Below are positions 1 through 9,731 of a DNA stretch of 64,000 bases, one piece after another. The stretch's first letter is position 1. Each line of letters begins with the position of its first letter. The position numbers and the translations under genes were made by a program. The stretch is from positions 124,001-188,000 of the forward strand of contig NZ_LDJK01000005.1 of assembly GCF_001431535.1 (NCBI RefSeq). The letters are read 5' to 3'. Source of the stretch: Stenotrophomonas chelatiphaga. Lineage in GTDB: Bacteria > Pseudomonadota > Gammaproteobacteria > Xanthomonadales > Xanthomonadaceae. The notes under the pieces were generated by a model that worked only from the letters and a program-made list of their open reading frames with translations, was not told the DNA's origin and made no database searches.

Positions 1-601
1 GCAACAGCTTGGCCGGGTCGAACCCCGCCAGCGCCAGCGCCGCCGCACTGCCCTCTTCGCCCAGGTCGAAACCGAGGTCGTCCTGGCCGGAGGTCAGCGC
101 GATATACACATCGCCGAGGATCTGCGCATCGAGCAGCGCGCCGTGCAGCTGGCGGTGCGAATTGTCCACGCCCAGCCGCTTGCACAGCGCATCCAGCGAA
201 TTGCGCTGGCCGGGGAAGCGCTCGCGCGCCAGCGCCAGCGTATCCACCACGGTGCAGCGGTCGGTGATCTTGCCGAACTGCGGCCCCAGCTTGGACAGTT
301 CGTTGTCCAGGAAGCCCAGGTCGAAGGCCGCGTTGTGGATGATCAGCTCGGCGCCGTCGATGAAGGCCAGGAAGGCTTCGGCCACCTGCGCGAAGTCCGG
401 CTTGTCGGCCAGGAAATCCAGGGTCAGCCCGGTGACTTCCTGCGCGCCGGGTTCGAAGTCGACGTCCGGCTTGAGATATTGGTGGTAATGGTTGCCACTG
501 GGGCGGCGCTTGAACAGCTCCACGCAGCCGATTTCAACGACGCGGTTGCCTTTCTGCCAGGCCAGGCCAGTGGTTTCGGTATCCAGGATGATCTGACGCA
601 T
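1..601 (-). CDS. dnaQ: DNA polymerase III epsilon subunit (proofreading exonuclease), 3' end outside window
   Basis: Encodes the 3'-5' proofreading exonuclease of the replicative polymerase. About 200 residues are visible before the gene leaves the window; family members are about 240 long. The N-terminus reads MRQIILDTETTGL, with the first acidic pair (D7, E9) of the DEDDh exonuclease fold. IIHNAAFDLGFL (Exo II) and a C-terminal histidine/aspartate block near HRQLHGALLDAQ (Exo III) follow. The start codon lies 4 bases after the rnhA stop, so the two genes are co-oriented and probably cotranscribed. The mltD-gloB-yafS-rnhA-dnaQ neighbourhood is the same as in E. coli. Confidence 0.95.
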   Translation of the reverse strand, partial: MRQIILDTETTGLAWQKGNRVVEIGCVELFKRRPSGNHYHQYLKPDVDFEPGAQEVTGLTLDFLADKPDFAQVAEAFLAFIDGAELIIHNAAFDLGFLDNELSKLGPQFGKITDRCTVVDTLALARERFPGQRNSLDALCKRLGVDNSHRQLHGALLDAQILGDVYIALTSGQDDLGFDLGEEGSAAALALAGFDPAKLL

Positions 602-605
602 GGGC

Positions 606-1061
606 TCAGTTTACCGCCATGCCGGTGTCGCGCACCCGGGTGGCCGCTTCACGCGCCAGCACGTCCACGCGTTCGTTGTCCGGGTCGCCGGAGTGGCCCT
701 TCACCCAGCGCCAGTCGATCTGGTGGCGCAGGGTCGCCGCGTGCAGGCGCTCCCACAGTTCGCGGTTCTTCACCGGCGAACCGCCGGCGGTCTTCCAGTT
801 CTTGCGGATCCAGCCGGGCAGCCACTCGGTCAGGCCCTGGCGCACGTACTGCGAATCGGTGAAGAGCACGATCTGGCAGGGTTCGCTCAGCGCTTCCAGG
901 CCGGAAATGGCAGCCATCAACTCCATCCGGTTGTTGGTGGTGTTGGGCTCGCCGCCGCTCAGTTCGCGTTCGTGCGCCTTGTAGCGCAGCAGGGCCGCCC
1001 AGCCGCCCGGGCCAGGGTTACCGAGGCAGGAGCCGTCGGTGTGTACTTCAATGGTTTTCAT
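606..1061 (-). CDS. rnhA: Ribonuclease HI
   Basis: Cytoplasmic endonuclease that cuts the RNA strand of RNA-DNA hybrids, removing primers and R-loops. The 151-residue length is typical of RNase HI. The catalytic acids are in place: D10 in [16 protein letters not shown]48 in NRMELMAA, D70 in LFTDSQYV, and a late Asp in [12 protein letters not shown]. The substrate-handling basic segment ([14 protein letters not shown]) is present. The start overlaps the end of the upstream methyltransferase-like gene by 14 bp and the stop is 4 bases from dnaQ, which indicates a tight operon on the minus strand. Confidence 0.96.
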   Translation of the reverse strand: MKTIEVHTDGSCLGNPGPGGWAALLRYKAHERELSGGEPNTTNNRMELMAAISGLEALSEPCQIVLFTDSQYVRQGLTEWLPGWIRKNWKTAGGSPVKNRELWERLHAATLRHQIDWRWVKGHSGDPDNERVDVLAREAATRVRDTGMAVN

Positions 1062-1728
1062 GCGTTTCCAGGATCGAACGGGTCATGCCGGGGGTGGCGA
1101 TCGGCCCCTGCCAGCGTACCTTCAGGGGCGTGGGCCCCGGCAAGGCAAACGTGCGCTTTTCGGCGCTGAACAGACACGCCGCGCGCAGCGGCGCCATTGT
1201 GCCGCCGCCAGCGCCGGACGGCCACAGCGGGCCGATGTAACGGGTGGGCCCGCATTCCAGGCCGACCCGCTCCAGCAGCTGGCGCAGGCGCTGCGGGGTG
1301 CGCACCACCATGCCATGCCGCCGCCATTGGGTGCGGTAGGGGCTGAACGGGTTGAGGCTGCTCAGGAACAGCTTGCCGCCGGGCATCAGCACGCGATCAC
1401 ACTCGGCCAGCAGCAGCGCCGCATCGGCAGCGGTCACGTGCTGCAGCACGATGGCGTGGACGCTTTCATTGGGCAGCGGCAACGGCAGCGCGCAGCGCGC
1501 TTCACCGGCATACCCGGTGCCGTCGCGGTACAGCCGCAGGCCACGCCCGCCCAGCGCCGCGCCCTGCAGCCAACGCGGGCTGGGGCTGATCCACAACCAC
1601 GGCTGCGCGGGCAGTCCGGCCAGCTGCGGCAGCAGCAGCTGCTGCTCCAGCTGATACAGCAGCTGCGCCGGTTCGCTGTCGAACCACGTTTCGGGTGTCG
1701 CTTGACGGAGGCTCTGCAGCGCGGGCAT
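1048..1728 (-). CDS. YafS-like SAM-dependent methyltransferase family protein
   Basis: A 226-residue protein with a class I methyltransferase-like core: the segment [12 protein letters not shown] followed by [20 protein letters not shown] resembles motifs IV-V of the Methyltransf_11 fold. The usual glycine-rich motif I is not obvious, so SAM binding is inferred rather than seen. E. coli has yafS in the same place between gloB and rnhA, which supports the family call. The substrate is unknown. It is divergent from gloB, whose start is only 11 bp from this gene's start, so the two must share a very compact promoter region or use upstream sequence inside each other. Confidence 0.75.
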   Translation of the reverse strand: MPALQSLRQATPETWFDSEPAQLLYQLEQQLLLPQLAGLPAQPWLWISPSPRWLQGAALGGRGLRLYRDGTGYAGEARCALPLPLPNESVHAIVLQHVTAADAALLLAECDRVLMPGGKLFLSSLNPFSPYRTQWRRHGMVVRTPQRLRQLLERVGLECGPTRYIGPLWPSGAGGGTMAPLRAACLFSAEKRTFALPGPTPLKVRWQGPIATPGMTRSILETHENH

Positions 1729-1739
1729 GGTCCGATTCT

Positions 1740-2504
1740 ATGCGACTCACTGCCCTGCCCGCATTGGCGGACAATTACATCTGGTGCCTGGCCGGCGACG
1801 ACGGCGCGGCCGTGGTCGTCGATCCCGGCGATGCTGCGCCGGTGCTGGCTGCGGTCGAGGCCGGACTGCGGCCACAGGCGATCCTGCTCACCCACCACCA
1901 CGATGACCACATCGGCGGTGTCAGCGCGCTGCAGGCGCGTTTTCCCGGCATCAGGGTGATTGCGCCAGAGGAACCGCGCATTCCGATGGCGACCGAGCGC
2001 GTAGCCGATGGTGAACGCGTTCAGGCAGTGGGGCGGACGTTCCACGTAGTATCCGTGCCCGGGCACACCCTCAGCCATGTCGCGTTTCACACTGATGAAC
2101 ACCTTTTCAGTGGAGATGCATTGTTCAGCCTGGGCTGTGGGCGCCTGTTCGAAGGTACGCCGTCCCAGCTGCTCGCCACCATGCGCAGCCTGGCGTCCCT
2201 GCCGGCCCAGCTGCTTGTCTGCTGTGCCCACGAATACACCGTGTCAAATGCCGTCTTCGCGCGGCATGTCGACCCCGCCAACGCTGCCCTGAGGCAGCGC
2301 CATGAGGAGGCACTGGCCATGCGCCGCGATGACCGCTCTACCCTGCCCGTGCTGTTGGCAGACGAATTACGAAGCAATCCGTTCCTGCGTACCCACACCG
2401 CGCCCATCCGTGCGGCGGTGTCGGCTCATCTGGGGCGGGAGATCACCGACGATGTCGAGGTGATGGCCGGACTTCGGCACTGGAAAGACGGCTTTCGCGC
2501 ATGA
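1740..2504 (+). CDS. gloB: Hydroxyacylglutathione hydrolase (glyoxalase II)
   Basis: Hydrolyses S-lactoylglutathione to D-lactate and glutathione in methylglyoxal detoxification. The protein is 254 residues from [15 protein letters not shown]; the N-terminal NYIW stretch is characteristic of GloB. The metallo-beta-lactamase metal motif is [11 protein letters not shown], with further ligands in [11 protein letters not shown] and [12 protein letters not shown]. The ATG at 1740 was preferred to an in-frame upstream codon at 1695 because it matches the family N-terminus and avoids overlapping the divergent methyltransferase gene. The stop overlaps the mltD start (ATGA), so the two are translationally linked. 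Confidence 0.95.
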   Translation: MRLTALPALADNYIWCLAGDDGAAVVVDPGDAAPVLAAVEAGLRPQAILLTHHHDDHIGGVSALQARFPGIRVIAPEEPRIPMATERVADGERVQAVGRTFHVVSVPGHTLSHVAFHTDEHLFSGDALFSLGCGRLFEGTPSQLLATMRSLASLPAQLLVCCAHEYTVSNAVFARHVDPANAALRQRHEEALAMRRDDRSTLPVLLADELRSNPFLRTHTAPIRAAVSAHLGREITDDVEVMAGLRHWKDGFRA

Positions 2505-3712
2505 GGCGCCGAAGTACATCGCTCGCCCTGGGGATCATGCTGGGGCTTGCCGGAACCGCCAACGCGCAGTCTTTGGGCGCGGGCTTGTCCCAGAACCTGG
2601 CCGGCGCCGCCGCCTTGCCGCTGGATGCGTCGACCCTGCCGGCCCCCAGCGTGCGCAACGGCCAGGACATCTTCGCCAGCTTCCGCGAAGGCCTGGCTGA
2701 ACCGACCTGCGATGCGGAGGCCACCAGCCCGCGCTGGCAGAAACAGTTCGCCCATGCGCCGGCCCGGCTGGCCAACCAGAACGATGATGCGCTGGTGCTG
2801 TTCGGCTACGTGGTGGAAGAACTGCGCAAAGCCAGCCTGCCCACCGAGTTCGCCCTGATTCCGTTCGTGGAAAGCGGCTACCGCCCGAGCGCGCGCAGCG
2901 CGGCCGGTCCGGCCGGCCTGTGGCAGTTCATCGCCACCACCGCGCGCAACCACCGCGTGCCCATGAGCGAAGGCTATGACGGCCGTCTGTCGGCGGTGGA
3001 TTCCACCCAGGCCGCGGTGCGCTACCTGAAGACCCTGCACGGGATGTTCGGCGGCGACTGGCGCCTGGCCACCATGGCCTACAACGCCGGCGAGTACCGT
3101 GTGCTGCAGGGCCTGCGCAAGGCCGGCATGAATGCCACCAATGCGGTGCCGGCGGAGCTGCCGGGCCTTTCGCCGGTCACCCACGCCTATGTTGAAAAGC
3201 TGCATGCCCTGGCCTGCGTGCTGGAAAACGCGGAAGAGCAGCCGTCGGTGATGGCCTCGCTGGACCGCACCGTGCCGGTGCTGAAGAGCCACACCCTGCC
3301 GGCCGGCACCAGCGTGCAGCAATGGGCGGCCCAGCGTTCGCTGGACCCGGCGCGGATTGCCCGACTGAACCCGGCCGCCAGCGGCCGTGGCCGTCCGCAG
3401 AGCGCCCCGGTGCGACTGCTGGCACCGGTCAACACGCCTGCCGTGGATGCGTCGGCGATGGTGGCCAGCCTGGATGAGGCCGCGATGCCAGCCGTCGCCG
3501 TTGCGTCGGCCCAGCCTGCGCCGGCCGCAGCACGCAGCGTGGCCAGCGCGGCAGACCGCCCGCGCAACCGCCGCCATACCGTGCGCAACGGCGAATCGCC
3601 GTGGACCATCGCGCGCCGCTACGGCATGCCGGTCAAGGCGCTGCTCAGCCTGAACGGCCTCAGCGGCAAGGCCGTGCTGAAGCCCGGCGCGGTGCTGCGC
3701 GTCGAAGACTGA
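2501..3712 (+). CDS. mltD: Membrane-bound lytic murein transglycosylase D-like, SLT plus LysM
   Basis: Periplasmic lytic transglycosylase that cleaves peptidoglycan glycan strands. The 403-residue protein begins with a signal peptide ([16 protein letters not shown]). The SLT catalytic domain spans roughly residues 110-245; the catalytic Glu lies in [14 protein letters not shown], followed by GPAGLWQFI and AYNAGEYR. After a proline/alanine-rich linker, one LysM module ([19 protein letters not shown]) ends the protein. E. coli MltD has more LysM repeats, so this is a shorter architecture. No lipobox cysteine is evident at the signal cleavage site. The gene overlaps the gloB stop by 4 bases. Confidence 0.88.
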   Translation: MRRRSTSLALGIMLGLAGTANAQSLGAGLSQNLAGAAALPLDASTLPAPSVRNGQDIFASFREGLAEPTCDAEATSPRWQKQFAHAPARLANQNDDALVLFGYVVEELRKASLPTEFALIPFVESGYRPSARSAAGPAGLWQFIATTARNHRVPMSEGYDGRLSAVDSTQAAVRYLKTLHGMFGGDWRLATMAYNAGEYRVLQGLRKAGMNATNAVPAELPGLSPVTHAYVEKLHALACVLENAEEQPSVMASLDRTVPVLKSHTLPAGTSVQQWAAQRSLDPARIARLNPAASGRGRPQSAPVRLLAPVNTPAVDASAMVASLDEAAMPAVAVASAQPAPAAARSVASAADRPRNRRHTVRNGESPWTIARRYGMPVKALLSLNGLSGKAVLKPGAVLRVED

Positions 3713-3718
3713 TCGTCA

Positions 3719-3948
3719 ACGTGCTTCGGTGTTCGCCGAGCATGGCTCGGCGCTACCGGTCGGCAATGTGCTTCGGTAGCGCCGACCCACGGTCGGCGAG
3801 CGCAGCGGGCCGTTGCATCAGGCATCAACGCCAGGCATGGCTTGGCGCTACCGATCGGCAATGTGCTTCGGTAGCGCCGACCCATGGTCGGCGAGCGCAG
3901 CGGGCCGTTGCATCAGGCATCAACGCCAGGCATGGCTTGGCGCTACCG
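3719..3948. repeat. Tandem SMAG-type (GTAG-ended) palindromic repeats, 95-bp period
   Basis: Two nearly identical units begin with GTAGCGCCGACC at 3776 and 3871, 95 bp apart, and each ends with GGCTTGGCGCTACC. A degenerate partial unit precedes them from about 3730. Each unit carries GTAG at one end and its complement CTAC at the other, with internal hairpins (GCCGACC...GGTCGGC). This fits the SMAG intergenic repeats known from Stenotrophomonas maltophilia. The array sits between the convergent mltD and ppiD genes. Confidence 0.8.
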
Positions 3949-3962
3949 AGGGGACGCGCAAC

Positions 3963-3989
3963 AAAAAGCCCGGCAGTGCCGGGCTTTTT
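3963..3989. terminator. Bidirectional rho-independent terminator between mltD and ppiD
   Basis: A 7-bp GC stem (GCCCGGC/GCCGGGC) with a 3-base loop is flanked by five A on the left and five T on the right. It can therefore end transcription of mltD from the left and ppiD from the right. Confidence 0.85.
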
Positions 3990-4010
3990 GTTCGCCGCCG
4001 CGGCCAACCG

Positions 4011-5969
4011 TTACAGGTTGGCTTCGGTGGTCTGGACGACGAAACGCTTGCGGGTCGACTTGATGAAGGCGTCGGCCGCGGCCATGCCGTCGATCTGGCT
4101 CAGCTGCTGCTTGAGCTGCTGGCGCTGTTCGGCGGTCACTTCCTTGACGTCGCCCGGGGTGACCTTGGTCACCGCGAACACCACCGCACGACCCTGCACG
4201 TCCACCTTGCCGTAGCTCGGCTTGCCTTCGGCCGGCAGCGCCGCACCGAACACCGCACGGTTGATCTCCGCGGTCGGCACCGGCTGGGTGCGCGGCAGGC
4301 CCGGCATCGGGCTGACCTGCAGCTTCTCGCTTTCAGCAAGCGCCTGCAGCGTCTGGCCGCCCTTCAGCTTGGCCAGCAGCGCATCAGCGGCCTTCTCGGC
4401 GGCCTGGCGGGTGCGGTCGGCGTGCACGGCGGCGATCACCTGCTCGCGCGCCTTTTCCAGCGGGATGGCCTGCTCCGGGGTATGTTCGGCCACGCGGATC
4501 ACCACACTGTGGTTACCCGATTCGTCCAGCGCGATCGGATCGCTGGAGGTGCCGTCCTGTACCAGGATGTCGGAGAACGCAGCGCGCAGCACGGCCGGGT
4601 TGGCGGCGATGCCGGTGGCATCCTGGCGGGTGAACGGACCGACGGTCTGCAGCGGCAGGTTCACCGCCTTGGCGGCAGCGGCCAGGTCGCTCGGGCTCTT
4701 GTTGGTCGCATCGACCACGCGGCCGGCCAGCTCGGTGTAACCGCGCTCGCCATCAGCCTTGGTCTGCTCGGCCATCAGCTGGTCGCGCACGTCTTCGAAC
4801 GAACGTCCCTCACCACCGCGCACTTCGCGCACCTGGATCACGTGGTAGCCGAAGTCGGTCTTGACCGGGCCGATGATGTCGCCGGCCTTGGCTGCGAACA
4901 CGGCATCTTCGAACGGCTTGACCATCGCACCGCGATCGACCCAACCCAGGTCGCCGCCCTGCTCCTTGGACCCGGTGTCATCGGAGTTGGCCTTGGCCAG
5001 CGCGGCGAAGTCGGCGCCTGCCGCCTTGGCGTCGGCCGCCAGCTTGGCGGCCTTGGCTTCAGCGCCGTCGCCGGTGCTGATCAGGATGTGCGAAGTCAGG
5101 CGCTGTTCCGGCGTGGCGAAGCGTGCCTTCTCTTCGTCGTAGCGCTTGCGCAGGCTGGCTTCGTCCGGCGCGGCCGGTGCCGGCAGCGTGGCGCCGTTGA
5201 TTTCCACGTATTCCAGCTTGACCGACTCGGCCTGGCGGAAGTCCTTGGTGTGCGCGTCATACCACTGCTTGATCTGCGCATCGGTGACCGGTGCGGTGTC
5301 GGCCGGCTGCTCGGGCAGCATGGCGATTTCGACGTCGCGGGTTTCACCCAGCAGCTTGAGCAGGCGCTCGGTCTCGGCTTCGGTGACGAAGCCGGAGTTC
5401 TGCAGCGCACTGGGAATGATCGACTGCTGCAGGCTGGTGCGCACCAGCTGTTCGAACATCGCCGGGGTGCGCGGCGGGTTGCCGCTGGCCAGCGCGATGC
5501 GGTACTGGTCGCCGTTGAACTTGCCATCGGGGCCAAGGAAGGCCGGGATGGTGGCGATGTATTCGCGTACCGCGGAATCGCCGATCACCACGCCGGACTG
5601 TTCGCCAGCCAGGCGCACGACCTGTTCGTCGATCAGCTGGTCGAGCACGGCGAGCTTGTTCTCGGCGCTTTCAAAGGCGCGCGGATCGAAGTCTTCACCC
5701 TGCTGCTGGCGCACGCGGGCACGCTCCTGCTCGAAGCGCTCGCGGAATTCCTGCGACGTGATTTCGTGGTGCTTCCACAGCAGGCGGGCCGGCCACCAGG
5801 ACGGTGCCGAGGACCACCAGGACGGCGGTGCCGATACTTTGGCCACGTTCTGCGCACCGACGCCACCGAGGTAGCTGCTATCGATGACGAACAGGAACGG
5901 GATCATCAGCAGCCCCAGGATCACGGTGACGATCCAGCCCGAGGTCTTGTCGCGAAGTTTCTGCAGCAT
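4011..5969 (-). CDS. ppiD: Periplasmic peptidyl-prolyl isomerase/chaperone PpiD (SurA N-terminal type)
   Basis: Inner-membrane-anchored folding factor for exported proteins. The 652-residue product starts [14 protein letters not shown] and has a single N-terminal transmembrane helix (about residues 14-34, [17 protein letters not shown]), then a SurA-like N domain. A parvulin rotamase domain lies near residues 260-360 ([12 protein letters not shown] ... [13 protein letters not shown] ... FGYHVIQV). The ATG at 5969 was chosen because the 25 residues upstream are not family-like. It lies downstream of the hupB and tRNA block in the same orientation, as in other gammaproteobacteria. Confidence 0.93.
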   Translation of the reverse strand: MLQKLRDKTSGWIVTVILGLLMIPFLFVIDSSYLGGVGAQNVAKVSAPPSWWSSAPSWWPARLLWKHHEITSQEFRERFEQERARVRQQQGEDFDPRAFESAENKLAVLDQLIDEQVVRLAGEQSGVVIGDSAVREYIATIPAFLGPDGKFNGDQYRIALASGNPPRTPAMFEQLVRTSLQQSIIPSALQNSGFVTEAETERLLKLLGETRDVEIAMLPEQPADTAPVTDAQIKQWYDAHTKDFRQAESVKLEYVEINGATLPAPAAPDEASLRKRYDEEKARFATPEQRLTSHILISTGDGAEAKAAKLAADAKAAGADFAALAKANSDDTGSKEQGGDLGWVDRGAMVKPFEDAVFAAKAGDIIGPVKTDFGYHVIQVREVRGGEGRSFEDVRDQLMAEQTKADGERGYTELAGRVVDATNKSPSDLAAAAKAVNLPLQTVGPFTRQDATGIAANPAVLRAAFSDILVQDGTSSDPIALDESGNHSVVIRVAEHTPEQAIPLEKAREQVIAAVHADRTRQAAEKAADALLAKLKGGQTLQALAESEKLQVSPMPGLPRTQPVPTAEINRAVFGAALPAEGKPSYGKVDVQGRAVVFAVTKVTPGDVKEVTAEQRQQLKQQLSQIDGMAAADAFIKSTRKRFVVQTTEANL

Positions 5970-6075
5970 GGGAAAAATCATGGCCTTGGTGGCGAGCCGC
6001 GCAGTGTAACCCGCTTCAGGCGCAGGCTCCAAAGCAGGTGCCACGCGGGGCGCAGCGGGGCCGGACGCGAGGCAT

Positions 6076-6105
6076 AAAAAAAGCCCCTGGTTTTCACCAG
6101 GGGCT
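6076..6105 (-). terminator. Rho-independent terminator after the tRNA cluster
   Basis: Read on the minus strand, the hairpin AGCCCCTGG/CCAGGGGCT with a 6-base loop is followed by a run of T. It lies 9 bp past the CCA end of the last tRNA-Asp gene, so it should end the tRNA transcript before ppiD. Confidence 0.85.
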
Positions 6106-6114
6106 CTTCAATCG

Positions 6115-6191
6115 TGGCGGAGCGGACGGGACTCGAACCCGCGACCTCCGGCGTGACAGGCCAGCATTCTAACCAGCTGAACTACCGCTCC
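6115..6191 (-). tRNA. tRNA-Asp (GTC), copy 3
   Basis: A 77-nt cloverleaf: acceptor GGAGCGG/CCGCTCC, D-arm TAGTTCAGCTGGTTAGA, anticodon loop CTGTCAC with anticodon GTC, TTCGAGTCC T-loop region, and an encoded CCA. Identical in sequence to the copies at 6298 and 6461. Confidence 0.97.
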
Positions 6192-6297
6192 GCGTTGAAA
6201 CTTTGCAGGCGCTCATTCTATCCGAAGATCGTCTGATTGCCCAGCCTCATGAACACTTTTTTTAGAAGTTTTTCACAAGGTGTTACCAAATCTGCAG

Positions 6298-6374
6298 TGG
6301 CGGAGCGGACGGGACTCGAACCCGCGACCTCCGGCGTGACAGGCCAGCATTCTAACCAGCTGAACTACCGCTCC
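6298..6374 (-). tRNA. tRNA-Asp (GTC), copy 2
   Basis: Identical 77-nt tRNA-Asp gene with encoded CCA. It is separated from copy 3 by 106 bp of comparatively AT-rich sequence that may hold a separate promoter. Confidence 0.97.
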
Positions 6375-6460
6375 GTGCTGCAAAACTTTTTGTCTTCCCT
6401 TCCGCCGAAGCGGTGGAGAAAACAAAGCCCCCAGGGTGAACCCGGAGGCCTCGTTGAAAA

Positions 6461-6537
6461 TGGCGGAGCGGACGGGACTCGAACCCGCGACCTCCGGCGT
6501 GACAGGCCAGCATTCTAACCAGCTGAACTACCGCTCC
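6461..6537 (-). tRNA. tRNA-Asp (GTC), copy 1
   Basis: Identical 77-nt tRNA-Asp gene with encoded CCA, 26 bp downstream of tRNA-Val on the minus strand. A GC-rich hairpin-like stretch (GCCCCCAGGGTGAACCCGGAGGC region, 6426-6450) follows it and may be a weak terminator or processing site. Confidence 0.97.
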
Positions 6538-6563
6538 ACATTTCAAACTTTACCGCGGTGCTG

Positions 6564-6638
6564 TGGTGGGTGCTGAGGGTTTCGAACCCCCGACCCTCTC
6601 CGTGTAAAGGAGACGCTCTACCGCTGAGCTAAGCACCC
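6564..6638 (-). tRNA. tRNA-Val (TAC)
   Basis: A 75-nt tRNA with acceptor GGGTGCT/AGCACCC, anticodon stem-loop CTCCTTTACACGGAG (anticodon TAC) and encoded CCA. It lies 11 bp downstream of the hupB stop, so hupB and the tRNAs could share a transcript. Confidence 0.97.
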
Positions 6639-6649
6639 CAGCGAGCCGC

Positions 6650-6922
6650 TTAGTTTACAGCATCCTTCAGGGCCTTACCAGCCTTGAACGACGGATTCTT
6701 CGAAGCAGCGATCGCGATGGTGTCGCCGGTCTTCGGGTTGCGGCCGGTGCGGGCAGCGCGGTCACGGACCTGGAAGGTGCCAAAGCCGACCAGCGTCACA
6801 GCATCACCGCTCTTCAGTGCCTTGGTGACGGCAGCAACGACGGCATCGACAGCGCGAGCGGACTCTGCCTTGGTCAGGTCAGCGGTCTCGGCAACGGCGT
6901 CGATCAATTCGGTCTTGTTCAT
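6650..6922 (-). CDS. hupB: DNA-binding protein HU
   Basis: Small histone-like nucleoid protein that bends and compacts DNA. It is 90 residues, the standard HU length. The sequence [17 protein letters not shown] and the DNA-arm region [20 protein letters not shown] are diagnostic of HU; the GRNP turn reads NPKTG. It follows lon in the same direction, the usual lon-hupB order. A strong promoter-like pair lies about 130 bp upstream of the ATG, giving a long leader, so hupB is likely transcribed separately from lon. Confidence 0.97.
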   Translation of the reverse strand: MNKTELIDAVAETADLTKAESARAVDAVVAAVTKALKSGDAVTLVGFGTFQVRDRAARTGRNPKTGDTIAIAASKNPSFKAGKALKDAVN

Positions 6923-7048
6923 TCTCTACAGCTCCTTATTGCGGGGGACCCGCGGATTAGCCAGGGACGCCATCGTTCGTTGCAGCATGCACGACGGCAA
7001 ATTGGATCGGTTCAGCGAATTGGATGCAGCTGATTCGCGAGTGCTGCT

Positions 7049-7077
7049 TTTATACCAGTGGCCCTACACCCGCGCAA
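7049..7077 (-). promoter_or_regulatory. Probable sigma-70 promoter of hupB
   Basis: On the minus strand, TTGCGC (7077-7072), a 17-bp spacer, then TATAAA (7054-7049). Spacing is optimal and both hexamers are near consensus. It is placed in the lon-hupB gap and points at hupB, leaving an untranslated leader of roughly 120 nt. Confidence 0.6.
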
Positions 7078-7126
7078 GCCGAAAACCCAGCAATGACGCG
7101 GGTTTCGGCCGTTTGCGGTACGCGCT

Positions 7127-9589
7127 TCAGTGCTTGACGCGCGTGGCGGAAGGTGTCTTGGCCTTGCTGCGAACAGTGACGCGCTGCGCAGTCTTACGCG
7201 CCTTCTTCGGCGTCAGCGGACGCTCCAGTGCCAGGTCGAGCACCTGCTCGATGTACTTCACCGGGATGATGTCGATATCACGCGTGACGTTGGCCGGGAT
7301 GTCGGCAAGATCCTTGCGGTTCTCTTCCGGGATGATGACCGTGCGGATGCCACCACGCAGTGCCGCCAGCAGCTTTTCCTTCAAGCCGCCAATGGCCGTG
7401 ACGCGACCGCGCAGGGTGATCTCGCCGGTCATCGCCACATCGGCGCGCACCGGCACCTTGGTCAGGATGGACACCAGCGAGGTGACCATCGCCGCGCCGG
7501 CGCTGGGGCCATCCTTGGGGGTGGCACCATCGGGCACGTGCACGTGCACGTCCTGCTTCTGCAGGAAGGCGGCATCGATACCGAACTGCACCGCACGCGA
7601 GCGCACCACCGACAGCGCGGCCGAAGCGGACTCCTTCATGACGTTGCCCAGCTGGCCGGTCAGGATCAGCTGGCCCTTGCCCGGCACCAGCGTGGATTCG
7701 ATCTGCAGCAGGTCGCCGCCGACTTCGGTCCATGCCAGGCCCGTCACCAGGCCGATCTCGTTTTCTTCTTCGGCGCGGCCGAAGTCGAAGCGACGCACGC
7801 CCAGATACTTGTCCACGTTGCTGCCGTCCACCAGCACCAGCGCGCCCTTCTTCGCCTTCTTCCCCTTCACCGCCTTTGGCTTGGGCAGGCCGGCCGGACC
7901 GGCCAGCGCGATCTCCTTGACCACCTTGCGGCAGATCTTGGCGATTTCGCGTTCCAGGCTGCGCACGCCGGATTCGCGCGTGTAGTAGCGCACGATGTCT
8001 TGGATCGCCGCACCCTCGATTTCCAGCTCTTCCGGCTTCAGGCCGGCCGCCTTGATCTGCTTGGGCACCAGGTAGCGCATGGCGATGTTGAGCTTCTCAT
8101 CCTCGGTATAGCCGGGGATGCGGATCACTTCCATGCGGTCCAGCAACGGGCCGGGAATGTTCAGCGAATTGGACGTGGCCACGAACATGACCTCGGACAG
8201 GTCCAGGTCCACTTCCAGGTAATGGTCGTTGAAGGAGTTGTTCTGTTCCGGGTCCAGCACTTCCAGCAGCGCCGACGACGGATCGCCGCGGAAGTCCATC
8301 GACATCTTGTCGATCTCATCCAGCAGGAAAAGCGCGTTCTTGCTGCCCACCTTGTTGAGGTTCTGCACGATCCGGCCGGGCATCGAACCGACGTAGGTGC
8401 GACGGTGGCCACGGATCTCGGCCTCGTCGCGCACGCCGCCCAGGCTCATGCGCACGAACTTGCGGTTGGTGGCCTTGGCGATGGACTGGCCCAGCGAGGT
8501 CTTGCCCACGCCCGGCGGCCCGACCAGGCACAGGATCGGACCCTTCATCTGCTTCACCCGCGACTGCACCGCCAGGTATTCCAGGATGCGGTCCTTGACC
8601 TTCTCCAGACCGTAATGGTCGGCGTCCAGGGTGTCCTGGGCGACCTTCAGGTCCTTGCGCACCTTGGTGCGCTTCTTCCACGGCACGCCCAGGATCCAGT
8701 CCAGGTAGTTGCGCACCACGGCCGCCTCGGCCGACATCGGCGACATCTGCTTGAGCTTGGTCAGTTCGGCCTTGGCCTTGGTTTCCACCGGCTTGGGCAT
8801 GCCGGCTTCGGCGATCTTGCGGGCCAGCTCTTCCAGCTCGCCCGGCGCGTCGTCCAGGTCACCCAGTTCTTTCTGGATGGCCTTCATCTGTTCGTTGAGG
8901 TAGTACTCGCGCTGGCTCTTTTCCATCTGCGACTTCACACGGCCGCGGATGCGCTTTTCCATCTGCTGCACGTCGATTTCGCCATCGACCAGGCCCACCA
9001 GCATCTCCAGGCGCTCGCCTACCGGCAGCACTTCCAGCAGGCGCTGCTTGTCGGCCAGGCGCACGCTGATGTGCGCGGCGATGGTGTCGGCCAGGCGCGC
9101 GGGCTCTTCGATGCCGGCCAGGGTCTGCAGCAGCTCCGGCGGCAGCTTGCGGTTGGTCTTGACGTACTGTTCGAACAGCGACATCAGCGAACGGGCGATC
9201 GCTTCGATCTCGCGCGCTTCGCGGCCGTCTTCGGCCTGGATCTCCACCGCGGTGCCCTGCAGCGCGCCATCGCGCTCGCCGACCTGGCTGACCTGTACGC
9301 GCGACAGACCCTCCACCAGCACCTTGATGGTGCCATCAGGCAGCTTCAGCAGCTGCAGCACCTGCGCCAGGGTACCGACCTGGTAGAGGTCGGCTTCCTG
9401 CGGATCGTCGGTCTCGGCCGACTTCTGCGCCAGCAGCAGGATGCGCTTGTCCGCTTCCATCGCCTTTTCCAGCGCATGCATGGACTTGTCACGGCCGACG
9501 AACAGCGGGATGACCATGTGCGGGAACACCACCACGTCACGCAGCGGCAGTACCGGCAGGTCGAGAGTCTCAGTTGGGGAACGGGCCAT
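7127..9589 (-). CDS. lon: ATP-dependent protease Lon
   Basis: Cytoplasmic AAA+ serine protease that degrades misfolded and regulatory proteins. The 820-residue protein has the Lon N domain ([19 protein letters not shown]), a coiled middle region, Walker [12 protein letters not shown], Walker [12 protein letters not shown], and a C-terminal Ser-Lys protease with DGPSAGAAM. An unusually basic insert ([15 protein letters not shown]) lies between the AAA+ and protease domains, and the C-terminus is also Lys/Arg-rich. The gene lies between clpX and hupB, the classical order. A terminator separates it from clpX. Confidence 0.98.
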   Translation of the reverse strand: MARSPTETLDLPVLPLRDVVVFPHMVIPLFVGRDKSMHALEKAMEADKRILLLAQKSAETDDPQEADLYQVGTLAQVLQLLKLPDGTIKVLVEGLSRVQVSQVGERDGALQGTAVEIQAEDGREAREIEAIARSLMSLFEQYVKTNRKLPPELLQTLAGIEEPARLADTIAAHISVRLADKQRLLEVLPVGERLEMLVGLVDGEIDVQQMEKRIRGRVKSQMEKSQREYYLNEQMKAIQKELGDLDDAPGELEELARKIAEAGMPKPVETKAKAELTKLKQMSPMSAEAAVVRNYLDWILGVPWKKRTKVRKDLKVAQDTLDADHYGLEKVKDRILEYLAVQSRVKQMKGPILCLVGPPGVGKTSLGQSIAKATNRKFVRMSLGGVRDEAEIRGHRRTYVGSMPGRIVQNLNKVGSKNALFLLDEIDKMSMDFRGDPSSALLEVLDPEQNNSFNDHYLEVDLDLSEVMFVATSNSLNIPGPLLDRMEVIRIPGYTEDEKLNIAMRYLVPKQIKAAGLKPEELEIEGAAIQDIVRYYTRESGVRSLEREIAKICRKVVKEIALAGPAGLPKPKAVKGKKAKKGALVLVDGSNVDKYLGVRRFDFGRAEEENEIGLVTGLAWTEVGGDLLQIESTLVPGKGQLILTGQLGNVMKESASAALSVVRSRAVQFGIDAAFLQKQDVHVHVPDGATPKDGPSAGAAMVTSLVSILTKVPVRADVAMTGEITLRGRVTAIGGLKEKLLAALRGGIRTVIIPEENRKDLADIPANVTRDIDIIPVKYIEQVLDLALERPLTPKKARKTAQRVTVRSKAKTPSATRVKH

Positions 9590-9642
9590 GGGGGCTCCAG
9601 GAAGGGGGGATACGCCTCTCCGGCTCCAGCGGGGCCAGAGAC

Positions 9643-9677
9643 AAAAAAGCCGATGGCCCCGTTATGGGGCCATCGGC
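9643..9677 (-). terminator. Rho-independent terminator downstream of clpX
   Basis: A perfect 12-bp stem (GCCGATGGCCCC/GGGGCCATCGGC) with a 5-base loop, followed on the minus strand by six T. It lies 55 bp beyond the clpX stop and upstream of lon, so lon needs its own promoter. Confidence 0.9.
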
Positions 9678-9731
9678 GCAAGGATGCAAGACGCTGCTAA
9701 AAAATACTTTCAAATCAAGCGATTGAAAGAA

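Noticed and set aside
3719..3948. Tandem repeats considered as a CRISPR array
   Set aside because: Only two units, 95-bp period, no unique spacers of regular size and no cas genes; the GTAG ends fit SMAG palindromes.
3813..6077. Long rightward open frame of 754 codons opposite ppiD
   Set aside because: It is antisense to a well-recognised gene and its composition is that of a GC-rich shadow frame (His/Arg/Leu/Gln-rich).
7130..9700. Rightward open frame of 856 codons opposite lon
   Set aside because: Pure antisense of Lon, no domain or signal; a consequence of high G/C at third codon positions.
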